Source: Lineus longissimus
Lineage: Eukaryota > Nemertea > Pilidiophora > Heteronemertea > Lineidae
Direction: 5' to 3'
Assembly (NCBI RefSeq): GCF_910592395.1
Contig: NW_027020276.1
Coordinates: 1-46,920, forward strand
Length of the DNA: 46,920 nucleotides
Part shown: piece by piece, positions 22,472 to 31,484 of the stretch
Position numbering within the stretch: position 1 is the first letter of the stretch
Layout: every line of letters starts with the position of its first letter
Made by a program: the position numbers and the translations under genes
The notes under the pieces: generated by a model
What the model was told of the DNA's origin: nothing
Database searches by the model: none
What the model saw: only the letters and a program-made list of their open reading frames with translations

Positions 22472-23413
22472 ATGTTTCATTTCCCTGCATTTCAAGCAGA
22501 ATTTCAGCAAAATCTCCCTGTGCAGAGAGGACCAAAGTTAAGAAGAATGCCTGCAGAAACTGAAGAACCCATAGAACAGCATGTTAGGCTCGCTGAGCAA
22601 CAGATTCAGCTCCTTGCTACCGAGTTTCATGCATGGAGGCAGGGTGAGGGCAGACCAAGGGCATGTCCTGTATCTTCTTTAAAGAGAATTGAGACATTCC
22701 TACACATGATGGCATCTGGAGGCTTTTATCGGCAAATAGGATTTTCTGTAGGACTTGCCAAGAGCACCGTCATTGCCTACACGCATGAAGTGGCTAGGTT
22801 CCTATACTCTTCATCTCCAAACCGCATATCTTTGCCCCAGGATCAGGAATTTGATGACTTGGCCCAGCAACTTAGGACTGTGGATGGTCGTGTTCTTCGC
22901 GTCATCATGTTTCTCGATGGTGAAATCGTTAAAATCCAGCGTCCGGATAGAGCTGGAGATGCGTACTTTTGTGGGAGGCATGGTAAATCATGTGACTCTT
23001 TGAATGTCCAGCTCGTTGTGGACAAACATGGATGTGTTAGACATGTGGTGAGTGGAATACCAGGGTCTACTCATGACAAGACTGCAATCGAATGGTCTCG
23101 GCAATTCATGGCATACCTGGACACCTTGCCAGAAGACGTTGCAATTCTAGGAGATCCAGCATATCGAAACGTTCATCCCAGGGTTGTTTGTACTTTTGTG
23201 GGGAATAATCTGCCACAGGAACAATTGCAGTTCAACTTGCAGTGCACCAGACTGAGGCAGATAGTAGAAAGGTCCATAGGGGCAACTGAATTGAAATGGC
23301 GAATCAGTCAACTTAAAGAAAACAGGTTTCCAGCAAAGTATGGACCGCTTTTTCCGTCTCAGTGCATGATTGGTATTTGCGTTCTGCACAATCGCTTCAC
23401 CAATTTCCTTTAA
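22472..23413 (+). CDS. Harbinger transposase (HARBI1-like, DDE_Tnp_4), intact
   Basis: The frame has 313 residues from the ATG at 22472 with no interruption. An N-terminal helical part (TFLHMMASGGFYRQIGFSVG, then AKSTVIAYTHEVARF) precedes the nuclease. First Asp: VIMFLDGEIVKIQRP. A GIPGSTHDKTAIEWS block follows, then the second Asp in AILGDPAYR and the Glu in RLRQIVERSIGATELKWR, in the usual place before the end. Size and motif order agree with HARBI1-type proteins. It would cut at the 14-bp ends together with the partner protein encoded at 23881-24711. All three catalytic residues are present, so this copy may be functional. Confidence 0.92.
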   Translation: MFHFPAFQAEFQQNLPVQRGPKLRRMPAETEEPIEQHVRLAEQQIQLLATEFHAWRQGEGRPRACPVSSLKRIETFLHMMASGGFYRQIGFSVGLAKSTVIAYTHEVARFLYSSSPNRISLPQDQEFDDLAQQLRTVDGRVLRVIMFLDGEIVKIQRPDRAGDAYFCGRHGKSCDSLNVQLVVDKHGCVRHVVSGIPGSTHDKTAIEWSRQFMAYLDTLPEDVAILGDPAYRNVHPRVVCTFVGNNLPQEQLQFNLQCTRLRQIVERSIGATELKWRISQLKENRFPAKYGPLFPSQCMIGICVLHNRFTNFL

Positions 23414-23798
23414 GAGTCCTTGGCCGAAAGGACTTAAGCTGTTTTAATGAACAAACTGGACTCGCAGTTTAAACAAAATGTGCAAAAAATATATTTAAAG
23501 CCAAAATTTTACATCGTTTGATGTTTGTCACTTATTGCACCTTTGGTGTTGAGAATTAAAACTGATTAAAATTATCCTGTAGTTCCAATGATCTTAAAAA
23601 TAACATCAGTAAGCAAAACCTGCTTGAAAAATTGCTTGTCGTTTGACAACTTTCAAAAAAATTACTTGTCAATTTGTGAAACACTTAACACTGCCCAGAA
23701 ACTTGTGTGTGGCAATTTTTTAAAGTTGATTTTTTTAAAATAAATGAACAGAAAACTGACCTGAAACAATTGGACTCTTATTGAACCCACAGCCTAAC

Positions 23799-23838
23799 CA
23801 TGGAGGTATAAAATAAGTTCTTATTTATACCTCCATGG
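23799..23838. terminator. Perfect-arm hairpin between the convergent Harbinger genes
   Basis: Arms ccatggaggtata and tatacctccatgg, with AT-rich sequence between, form a long stem; the loop side includes aataagttcttattt. It lies between the 3' ends of the two convergent genes, where a shared 3' processing region would sit. A terminator role is inferred; it could equally be a relic palindrome. Confidence 0.4.
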
Positions 23839-23880
23839 CCTAACCTAGTTGATGACAATGGTAACAGGGTGCTATGCTAA

Positions 23881-24711
23881 CTACTGAGGTTCAGATTGAT
23901 CAGAAATCCTGAGCTTATTGACAGTGAAGAATGCAATTCGCATCATAGTCAGTTCTTCAGCAATTGTGTGTAGAACTGCATTCTGGTCTCTCAGCAAATT
24001 GAGATACTCTTTTTGACTGTCATTTTGAGCCATCTCACTGAGCTTGTCATCATTTTTCTTTGTTTTCTTGGCTGTGGGCAATTCTGGATTCTCAGTGGGT
24101 AGAACTGAATTAGAGAATGATGGAAATTCATCAACATCCATGAAAAGACTAGAAACGCTTGGGGTTGGTGAAACACTCCTGGTACTGCTATTAGCTACTG
24201 GTGAGATACTCCTGGCACTAGTGCTGCTACTAGGGAAACTTGGGGCATGGAGGGATGCAAGTGATCCTGAAGATGGGGTCTTTGACTTTGTGCTCTTCTT
24301 AGAGCCAGATCCAACCTGAGTAGCATCTCCAGGAAATGTTGATATCTCACCAGGTGTTACAACCATAAGAGGCCTAACACTCCCACCAACTGGGTTATAT
24401 AACTGATAATATTCTTCATATTTGGCAAAGAGTTCAACTGAATTTCGCAGCTTTCTTTCTGGGTTAAAATCATCAGTCCCTTCCCCTGAAGTTGCCTGTT
24501 TCTTAATCACATCCCTATAATCCCTGCCAAGGTTCTTCATCAAATTCTCTATGGAAGATGCTTCATGTTCAACTTCAGCTCCTATCAGTGCATAGAACTC
24601 TGCCGCTTTTCCCTGTTTTTTCAATCTGAGATAAGTGTTTCTTTTGTCAATAATGTGCTGAAGTACTTCTATTATTTTGTTCGCTGTCCAGGTGATTCTT
24701 CTCGCTGCCAT
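23881..24711 (-). CDS. Harbinger partner protein with Myb/SANT-like domain
   Basis: 276 residues from the ATG at 24709-24711 to the stop at 23881. The N-terminal 100 residues (ITWTANKIIEVLQHIIDKRN, then FYALIGAEVE, then LGRDYRDVIKKQ) match the trihelix/Myb-SANT-like second protein of PIF/Harbinger elements, which binds DNA and takes the transposase to the nucleus. A Ser/Pro/Thr-rich low-complexity middle follows (SSGSLASLHAPSFPSSSTS), then a Lys-rich patch (KKTKKN) and a C-terminal helix. The frame is uninterrupted. Convergent with the transposase gene of the same element. Confidence 0.8.
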   Translation of the reverse strand: MAARRITWTANKIIEVLQHIIDKRNTYLRLKKQGKAAEFYALIGAEVEHEASSIENLMKNLGRDYRDVIKKQATSGEGTDDFNPERKLRNSVELFAKYEEYYQLYNPVGGSVRPLMVVTPGEISTFPGDATQVGSGSKKSTKSKTPSSGSLASLHAPSFPSSSTSARSISPVANSSTRSVSPTPSVSSLFMDVDEFPSFSNSVLPTENPELPTAKKTKKNDDKLSEMAQNDSQKEYLNLLRDQNAVLHTIAEELTMMRIAFFTVNKLRISDQSEPQ

Positions 24712-26619
24712 TTTTCTGAAAGTGGAGATAATGGATTAAATAATTTGACAGCTGAATTTGAATGCAAGTGGCACTGGGGGAAACGCCCTACCCCCAATAA
24801 TCATAGCCAAGACAAAAAAATGGGGCTGAAAATTGAGCAGAACATGGGACCTGGACCTAATGCTGAACAAAGAAAACCTATGTATGTAGATGCATAACTC
24901 AGTGACAGGCTTTACCAGCAAGGCCCGAGTCTAAGGGCTCTTGGCTCGGCTCTGATTTTTCCCTAAAGTCAGACCCCAGCGCCGGCATCTATTATCACTT
25001 ATGCAGAACCCATGGTAAAAAACTCTGTTGCTGTTTTGAAGGGCTGTTTTACCAAGCTTGTAAATCCTCAGTTGAAAGCAATGCCAGGGAAGGAAAGCAA
25101 GGACAGCTAACATGGGTTCCTTGAATCTTCGTAATGTTTCCTGGAATCCTACTCTATGTCTGGTCACTATGTGCCATCCAGGCTGAGTGAAATCTACCAT
25201 TAGGCCCTGATTTCATTTAATTAGATTCATCAAAAGTGTTCAGTTTCGCAGGCTCTGAATACGTCTTATGTGCTCTAGTACATGGTGTACACATAGCCCT
25301 GTGTAGAGAGAATTCCCTGTCATGATGAGTTGATTTTGGCCCATTTTTGAATTAATTCCAGCTTAAAAGATGACAGTTACTAATAAGTACCAACCTTTCT
25401 CTTTGATCCGTGTCTTGGGAGCCCCTTTCAGGCATGCACAGTGGGGTAAAATGTGGAATCGGCTCCAAAAGGCTGTTGAAGTGGGAAACAAAATGTCTGC
25501 CACTACTATACACCAAACACCTAACACCAACACGGAACACTTCAGTCCTTGGTGTGAACTAACACTCGGTGTTAAGGGGTACAGATTAGGTGTGATACAA
25601 ACACTAACACCCAACACCAGGTGTAAAACTGGTTGTGACCTCACCCATTGTATTCAAATGCAAGATACTATCGCTATTTATATGAGCATACTGCAGTTAG
25701 TTATAAACAATGAAGAGTGTAAACTCACCGTTCTATAGCATTGCGCTTTAGCGACAGGGATCGGGTGAAGAGGCGGGGCGACCATATTCATTTTGCGGTT
25801 TACCAGCTGGCATCTTGGGCATTTCTTCAGAAAGGCATTAACGTCTGCTACAAGGTTTTGCCACCAATAGCGCTTTTCAACTTTGTCCAAGGTTTTATCC
25901 CTTCCTAAATGCCCGCCTGAAATGTTGGAATGGTAGTTGAAAAGAGGAAAGATTTTCGGTACCACGATCATTTCACCAAAGTTGCCTTCAAATTAAAATT
26001 CGCTTATTTGATATAAGTGTTCAAGTGTATCCTTAGAACAGTAAGCACATCAGTAAACAGTACGCATAAATTAACCATCCATCGCTTACCTAAGGCCGAC
26101 GAATGGAGATTCGCAAGCGCGTCATCGATCTGTTTTTGCGTCATAAGGACCTTGCGCCAAGGACTTTCGTGTAATTCCCCATCTTGGTCAGCATCATCGT
26201 AAGTGCCTGGGACGTCGTTTATCTTCTTTTTCAGTCGCCGATACATGAGTTCATGCGTTCAAGCTGTAAAAAGACGTATGCTGGTGTTAACAGTGAAAGC
26301 ATTCATGGTTGTTGCTTCCCAGTCTAGTTTTTTTTTAGAAATTTGAAATTTTTTTGCTTGCAACAAAATTGCCTGTTTGGGATGAACACTGTAGTCATGC
26401 GTACACGCATTAAAATGTATTGAAATCTAGATCAGCAACACCGAATTTGTTGCACATATTTGTCGAAAAAGTGTACCATTAGATTTCGCGCTGGAGAGGA
26501 AAAGGCCTATGCTATGGCATGGGGTCTATATATTGATTGAATTTGAAACATCATAACCAAAATCCTACGCAGCGCATCAATAGCCTTCTCAAAAATAAGC
26601 TTCCTCCAGTCATCCGGAC

Positions 26620-26800
26620 CTATTTTCCTAGGAAAAAAAGTCCCCAAGACCTCCTTTCCTAGGAATCTAACTCCCCCGGACCTTCTTTCCTCGGAATCCA
26701 AGTCCCCAAGACCTGCTTTCCTCGGAATCCAAGTCCCCCAGACCAGCTTTCCTTGGAATCTAAGTCCTCAGATCTGCTTCCCTAGGAATCCAAGTCCAAA
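26620..26800. repeat. Array of GGAATCYAAGTCC repeats, right side
   Basis: At least five copies of ggaatc(t/c)aagtcc or ggaatctaactcc, separated by cccc-agacc-tgctttcct spacers, make an imperfect tandem array with a period of about 35 bp. It lies in the first intron of the integrase gene. Related words occur at 11985-12180 and 27285-27440. Confidence 0.7.
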
Positions 26801-27069
26801 CTTACCTTAAAATTGTTCTTTGCTGCTCGGCGGATGGACCGCTTCCTCGAAAGACTGCAACGAGCTGGATAGGCATGGTCCCGTAAATAGCGAAAAATAA
26901 TGTGCGGGTCATGAGGTGTTCTTTCGGTTGACATCTCGGCAGGAATGAAGGCCAATACAAGTTTCCACTTGCGTTTTATAGGCCTAGGCTACACTGATGA
27001 TCATGATTGAATGTTGAGTCACTCGAATGATTGTAATCGATTATGCAAGATGTAATGAAGAGAAATAAA

Positions 27070-27150
27070 CAAAAAAAGAATAGACCGAGCGGGACTCGAA
27101 CCAGCGGTTTCTGCTTACTAGGCAGGGACCATGACCACTACACTATGGGG
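27070..27150 (-). pseudogene. tRNA-like segment with intact pol III promoter boxes
   Basis: Minus strand: box A TAGTGTAGTGG and box B GGTTCGAGTCC both fit the consensus exactly. An anticodon arm CTGC-CTAGTAA-GCAG would give anticodon AGT (Thr). A T-run of seven follows the 3' end (27071-27077), as for pol III termination. The 5' side that should form the acceptor stem (TCCCCCA) cannot pair with TCGGTCT, and the T stem has one mismatch. It is therefore a pseudo-tRNA or the head of a tRNA-derived SINE, not a working tRNA. Confidence 0.6.
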
Positions 27151-27384
27151 GATTGGCTGGCAGACATCCCAAAACTTTAAATATTTGAACGCATGTTCTA
27201 TTATATACCGTAGTACATGCGTATGTAATTTAAGTGGGTACGGACATTGGTTACGGGGACCTCAATTTCTGTCACTGTTGTAAAAGAAATCTAAGTCCCC
27301 CAGTAATCATAGTCCTACCTTCCTTTTATATATATAGGAATCGTAGCCCAGGAAGGGAAGTCCGGTTAGGACAACCGTTCCCAA

Positions 27385-27432
27385 GGAATGGGGGCCCTAC
27401 GGGCCCCCATTCCAAGGTCCGTAGGACCTTGG
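27385..27432. repeat. Two adjacent perfect hairpins
   Basis: Stem ggaatgggggccc with loop tac and its perfect complement occupy 27385-27413. It is overlapped by ccaaggtcc-gta-ggaccttgg at 27412-27432. The second resembles inverted agtcctacggtcctgg near 12026 on the opposite side of the element core. Confidence 0.7.
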
Positions 27433-27617
27433 TTCCGGGCGGACTTGCATTTCTTTTACACCGGTATGACACCATTTGTTTTCTGATGATTGCATGTGAA
27501 ACACAGACTTAATTTTCAGCCTGCGAGTAATTCTATGTGACATATTGGAAACGTACTTTACTTCATGTTCTTGATGGATAAATTATACGTTTTACACAAG
27601 TTGACATCGTGATTCGA

Positions 27618-27994
27618 GAATCATCAAAGGAGTAGTCAATTATGGTGCCGACAAAATGCACAGGGAATGCACGTCAGTGCATGATGCATTATCACATGTC
27701 CTTTGATGTGCGGTCTAGCTGACTAGAATTGAGATGTCGTTGACGGACCAGTTGGTTTCTGGCAGTTTCCAGCTCGAGAGGAGTTAAATTTCCCGACTGT
27801 GAAGCACTTAAACACCATTGTTCATGTAAAGCATTGTGACAAAACTGTTTAAAATGTCCACTCTGACTTCTTTTCATCATAATCACATGACAAATACTTC
27901 AAGAATCATCAAAGGAATAGTCAATTATGGTGCCGACAAAATGCACAGGGAATGCACGTCAGTGCATAATGCATTATCACATGTCCTTTGATGT
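27618..27994. repeat. Pair of 92-bp direct repeats
   Basis: 27618-27709 and 27903-27994 are the same 92 bases except for about two substitutions. Each starts gaatcatcaaagg and ends cctttgatgt, so each unit also has a short internal inversion. The 193 bp between them hold no gene. It may be a small terminal-repeat element or a local duplication. Confidence 0.8.
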
Positions 27995-28359
27995 CCGAAC
28001 ACGGTGCAAAAACAAACCACGTATCAAAATCTTCAACAAAGCCCACTCAAAACACTTTGTCCTTCTACTTTATACACTCACAATGATTCGTATGCTAATA
28101 GACAACTTATTTGATATACTTTGTAGCCGTAAAAACTCCTAAATATGGCGAAAAAAACACGTTCTTCAAAGCAAAATATCTCGAGATTCCCACCGTCAAT
28201 CCGAAATTCCCACGATCAAAATTTCGCGTTCTGCATCTTCTTTGCGCAGGTGGAAGTACGTCATCGGGGAATAAACCAATGGAAAGGGGGCTCACAAAGA
28301 AGATTCGGCGGCAAAAACTTGCAAACCCAAGTGCAAATAATGAAACTGCGCATGCGCGA

Positions 28360-28375
28360 ACTCGGAAAGTCGAGT
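28360..28375. promoter_or_regulatory. ACTC-N7-CGAGT box at the right end
   Basis: This is one copy of the same 16-bp box that occurs four times at the left end, 23 bp inside the right TIR. Its presence at both ends supports the idea that 8078 and 28426 are the two ends of one element. Confidence 0.7.
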
Positions 28376-28431
28376 TTAGATGGCGCCACCGCACAAAACC
28401 TGGGTTCTCGAATTCGACTCGACCTGCTCAT

Positions 28432-30429
28432 GTAGGGGACGTACTCGACTTCAGCAGGAGGAGCAGGGATAAGTTGGGCCTCTCCATCCCTGGCAAATCT
28501 TCTCACATTTGGCAACTGATCATTACAAAGATGTGGAAGTTGAATGGTTGAGAGCAGATAGACTGGTTTTTTATCCATCCACCTCATGGCAACTTGGGGA
28601 CCATTGGTTCTCCAGACATAGTTGCCACGGTCCAGCCGTTTCGCCTTATTCTTTGTGACAACGATTTCTCTTCGTAAGTATCGCCTGGGGTGTGGGTATA
28701 CCCTGATTGTGCCACAAGTGTAGATATGATTCTGCTGTGGGATAGAAGCAAGTATGGGGCTGGTGTACAAATTGTCTGTATACAGATGATAGCCTTGATC
28801 ACCTAAACCAAACATCAGGTCAAGGACAACCCTTGTGGCTTGATTTGTCTCTGGTACGCCATCCCCCCCTGCCCCAGTGTAAACCTGAAGTCGCCAACCA
28901 TATCAAGTCCTAGCCTCATTCAAGCACCATACCTTGATTCCCCATTTTGTTGGTTTGGCAGACATGTATTGTTTGATGTTCAGTCTCCCCTTGTAAGGAA
29001 TCATCGCCTCATCAATTGCCGTCTCCTGATCCATCACATATTCTTCAGCGAAATGGGGGTGACCAAATCCAATAATGGTCTCACCTTTCTCAGTTTATCA
29101 TCTGGGTCAGCTACAGTCTCATCAGCAACATGGAGATAGCGTTTGATCTGAAGAAATCTGTCCCTGGCCATAGGATCTGCAATGTTGGTAGCAAGTAACT
29201 TATGTTCTGTTTGAAAGTACATGTGGTAAGTAGGAAGACGAATGATGCCCATCAGCAATGTCATACCAAGGAAAATTTCTAGCTCAGGCATAGATATATC
29301 ATACCATTTGGACCTATGCTTCTGTGGATTCTGTGCCCTTTGTCTATTGGTATAACCATTAGTTTCATCAAGAATGTGCTGCATGACATCAGGAGTGAAA
29401 AACAGTTGAAAGTATTGCTTGGCCTTGGCCCCCTTCACTTCATATTCAGTCATGTATCTTGTAGGCCCAGGGGTCCCAGCATAGTCCCAGATCATGTGTG
29501 CCATTGGATTATATGCTTGATTCCACCCATTGGCATCTAGGTTTGCCAATGCATCATAATTTGGAGCCACAGGGCCTATTGGTATGACCCTTTGACTCCT
29601 TCCTCTACCTCGCCCACGACCACGTCCACGCCCACGACCACGTCCACGTCCACGACCGACTGGCAGAGGGACAGGGACAACAGGAGGCCCAGACCCTTCA
29701 CTACCACCACTAGAGTCACTGCCAATTGCATCCCCTCCACTATTGATACCGGTATCATTATCACTACTTGCATAGCTTGAATTGGGGCTGGGGGTAGCTT
29801 GTCGACGCTGTCCTCTTCCTCGTCCCCGACCGCGTCCGCGACCACGTTCTCGTCCGTGACGGACTGGCTGAGGGACAGGGTCAACAGGAGGCCCAGACCC
29901 TTCACTACCACCACCAGAGTCACTGCCCATTGCATCCCCTCCACTATTGATATCATTATCACTACTTGCATAGCTTGAATTGGGGCTGGGGGTAGCTTGT
30001 CGACGCTGTCCTCTTCCTTGTCCCCGACCGCGTCCTCGTCCGCGACCACGTTCTCGTCCGCGACGGACTGGCTGAGGGGCAGGGTCATAGTCCTTTGAGC
30101 AGGGTGCCTCCCCTCCACTATGGACATCATTATCACTACTTGCATAGCTTGAAAGGGAGTTGGGGGTAGCTTGTTCACCACTAGGACCAGGTTGGGGATC
30201 ATCCAAGAAATCCAAATCACTATTGTGACACCCTGTATCATGCCCCGGTATACCCAGAGACTGTGTAGTGTATGCAGCAATACCGCCTGCACTTTCGTTT
30301 TCATTACATGCATTGTCAGAATCATCACTGCTAAATTCATCCCCCTCTGGCTCGTCTAAGTCCCAGGTATCAGCATCCATCTGTGCCAGAACCTCTCCTA
30401 AAGACATGTGTGCCCTTCCAGAAGCCATA
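28432..30429 (-). pseudogene. piggyBac transposase, N-terminal and core part
   Basis: The start is the ATG at 30427-30429 (MASGRAHMSLGEVL). An acidic stretch is followed by three Ser/Asp plus Arg-Gly blocks (29575-30150), then the conserved core: FFTPDVMQHILDETN, MPELEIFLGMTLLMGI, IKRYLHVAD. A one-base shift near 29060 interrupts it, then ETAIDEAMIPYKG holds the first catalytic Asp region. A TGA at 28903-28905 is in the middle of the next block. DQGYHLYTDNLYTSP holds the second catalytic Asp and the segment ends at EVEYVPYM, at the junction with the nested element (28432). Besides the insertion, the gene carries one frameshift and one nonsense codon. Confidence 0.9.
29575..30150 (-). repeat. 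Coding tandem repeats (RG-rich) in piggyBac
   Basis: The block SSYASSDND plus an acidic/Gly stretch plus PVRRGRERGRGRGRGRG recurs three times. The matching DNA positions of 'catagcttga' are 29771, 29969 and 30143 (198 and 174 bp apart, both multiples of three). Such Arg-Gly stretches often bind nucleic acid; that is inference. Confidence 0.8.
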
Positions 30430-30489
30430 CTGACCTTTGAACATCGATAAAAAATCAAAAAATTAGTCCTAAAATGAAAAATGACCCAT

Positions 30490-31365
30490 ATAATTTAATA
30501 ATAATTTATTTATTTATATAGCGCCACTTTAAAATTAATTGTCAGTGGCGCTGTACAGTGAAGTGCATTTACACAAGAAAACATACTTATTAAAACATAT
30601 TTGCATACAGGAAATTAAGTTAAAACATACGCCTCACTAAAAAGGTGGGTCTTGAGGGCAGATTTAAAAGATTTAAAACATTGAATGTTACGGATAAAAG
30701 TTGGAAGGGCATTCCAGAGACGTGGGGCACAGATCCCGAAAGCTCTATCTCCCGCTGTCTTTTTCTTTGCAAATTGCCAAGCCGGGGTTGGGGCAGCAGA
30801 TGCCCTTGTGTGTCTCTGGTGACCCTGGCCTTGGAGCGAAAGATAGTCGCGGCCTGTGCCGTGCACGGCTCTGAAAGCAAAAATTAGCACCTTAAAATGA
30901 ATTCTTTGTGCAACTGGCAGCCAGTGAAGATGTTTGAGAACCGGAGTAATGTGATCATACTTTTTAGTGTTGGTATTAAGTCTTGCTGCCTGATTTTGCA
31001 AATTCTGCAACTGACTGATTTCGTATGAAGGTAGACCATAAAATAAAGAGTTGCAGAAGTCTAGACGTGATGTTATAAATGCATGGACAAGACTAGTGAG
31101 AAGTTAAACTGGAAGATACTTTTTAACTGATGCAATGTTGCGGAGGTGGTAAAAGCCAGCTGAGACTACCTTTGAAATATGGTTATGAAATGAAAGTTGA
31201 TTGTCAAAAATTACTCCTAGATTTCTTGCAGACACACTGGGGCTGATAGCAGCATCACCTATTTTAATCGGTACATCACTTGGACAATGCTCGTTGTGGT
31301 ACGATGATCGCAGGAGAAGAAATTCTGTTTTCAAGTCGTTTATCAAGTCATCAAGTCATCAAAAT
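30490..31365 (-). mobile_element. CR1/L2-like LINE, 3' fragment
   Basis: Minus strand. The end of the RT domain (LKTEFLLLRSS, SARNLGVIFDNQLSF) is at 31346-31104. The C-terminal part ([47 protein letters not shown]) runs down to a stop at 30615. The 3' UTR has the 'tatagcgccact ... agtggcgctgta' hairpin-like sequence common at CR1-type tails and ends in AT-rich triplets near 30490. The N-terminal RT and endonuclease are missing (5' truncation) and a frame change lies near 31100. It sits in the 5' region of the piggyBac element; a target duplication could not be fixed. Confidence 0.8.
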
Positions 31366-31454
31366 GAAGCCCGCGATCGTAGCTGCAAGATAAGACTAGT
31401 GGCGCCGCTCTGCGCTTAACGGTGTAGTCGTGGCGCCAATTTCAAATGCGTACT

Positions 31455-31484
31455 GCCTGATCGCCTAAATTTAGGCGATCAGGC
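31455..31484. repeat. Perfect 30-bp palindrome at the piggyBac right end
   Basis: Arms GCCTGATCGCCTAAA and TTTAGGCGATCAGGC meet without a spacer and overlap the last bases of the TIR. The left end of the element has only the 15-bp TIR and lacks the palindrome, so the two ends are asymmetric. Confidence 0.85.

Larger units (their letters stand above)
22150..25646 (+). mobile_element. PIF/Harbinger transposon 1 (in an integrase intron)
   Basis: The element is 3497 bp with inverted ends GGGTGAGGTCACAA, flanked by ATT (22147-22149, 25647-25649). Three-base duplications are the rule for Harbinger elements, though TWA is commoner than ATT. Both ends are packed with TAACACC/GGTGTTA words. It carries a transposase (plus) and a Myb/SANT-like partner gene (minus) in convergent orientation, the standard two-gene Harbinger layout. 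It lies in the third intron of the integrase gene and leaves the splice sites untouched. 24712-25500 holds no gene. Confidence 0.92.
20339..26934 (-). pseudogene. Eight-exon Ginger/GIN1-type integrase gene with one frameshift
   Basis: Minus-strand exons at 26934-26806, 26263-26090, 25916-25729, 22044-21887, 21624-21488, 21354-21207, 20956-20749 and 20563-20339. All seven introns are GT-AG. Exon 1 (MSTERTPHDPHIIFRYLRDH, then KRSIRRAAK) resembles the N-terminus of GIN1. Exons 2-3 form the zinc domain (LHSSALGGHLGRDKT, YWW, CPRC). Exons 4-6 form the DDE core: Asp in GIDLIGPL, Asp in LISDQGREF, Glu in NGLTERFNQTL. Exon 8 holds the GPY-type module (LPWLGPYVI). Phases agree at every junction except exon 2, whose first 8 bases are out of frame by one, implying a single indel. 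About 455 residues in all. A domesticated gene is an alternative, but it lies between TIRs. Confidence 0.85.
8078..28426 (-). mobile_element. TIR transposon with Ginger/GIN1-type integrase (about 5.8-kb core, expanded by three nested elements)
   Basis: Inverted ends at 8078-8106 and 28398-28426 agree at 26 of 29 positions, beginning CAGGTC and containing CTCGAGAACCCAGGT or its close variant. Both are flanked by CTCAT (8073-8077, 28427-28431), and excision restores the piggyBac reading frame. Inside lie Tigger 8575-11792, Ngaro 12478-20281 and Harbinger 22150-25646; subtracting them leaves about 5.8 kb. The only substantial gene of the core is the eight-exon integrase gene at 20339-26934 (minus). 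26935-28359 is its 5' side, with a tRNA-like segment, hairpins and a 92-bp direct repeat but no gene seen. Ginger elements as usually described have TGT-type ends and 4-bp duplications, so these ends are atypical. Confidence 0.8.

Noticed and set aside
20339-26246. gypsy/LTR retrotransposon remains
   Set aside because: The integrase is split by seven GT-AG introns, has no RT, protease or gag next to it and no LTRs; the GPY-type end fits Ginger/GIN1 better.
27083-27150. Functional tRNA-Thr(AGT)
   Set aside because: The 5' side cannot form an acceptor stem with the 3' side and the T stem has a mismatch.
8078-28426. Polinton/Maverick, because of the 20-kb size and an integrase gene
   Set aside because: No DNA polymerase B, packaging ATPase, protease or capsid genes; TIRs are only 29 bp and the duplication 5 bp. 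Most of the length comes from nested elements.
28111-28551. Plus-strand frame of 146 codons across the right TIR
   Set aside because: It crosses the element end into antisense piggyBac sequence and has no recognisable domain.
29592-29780. Thr/Pro/Ser-rich plus-strand peptide
   Set aside because: It is the complement of the Arg-Gly repeats of piggyBac.
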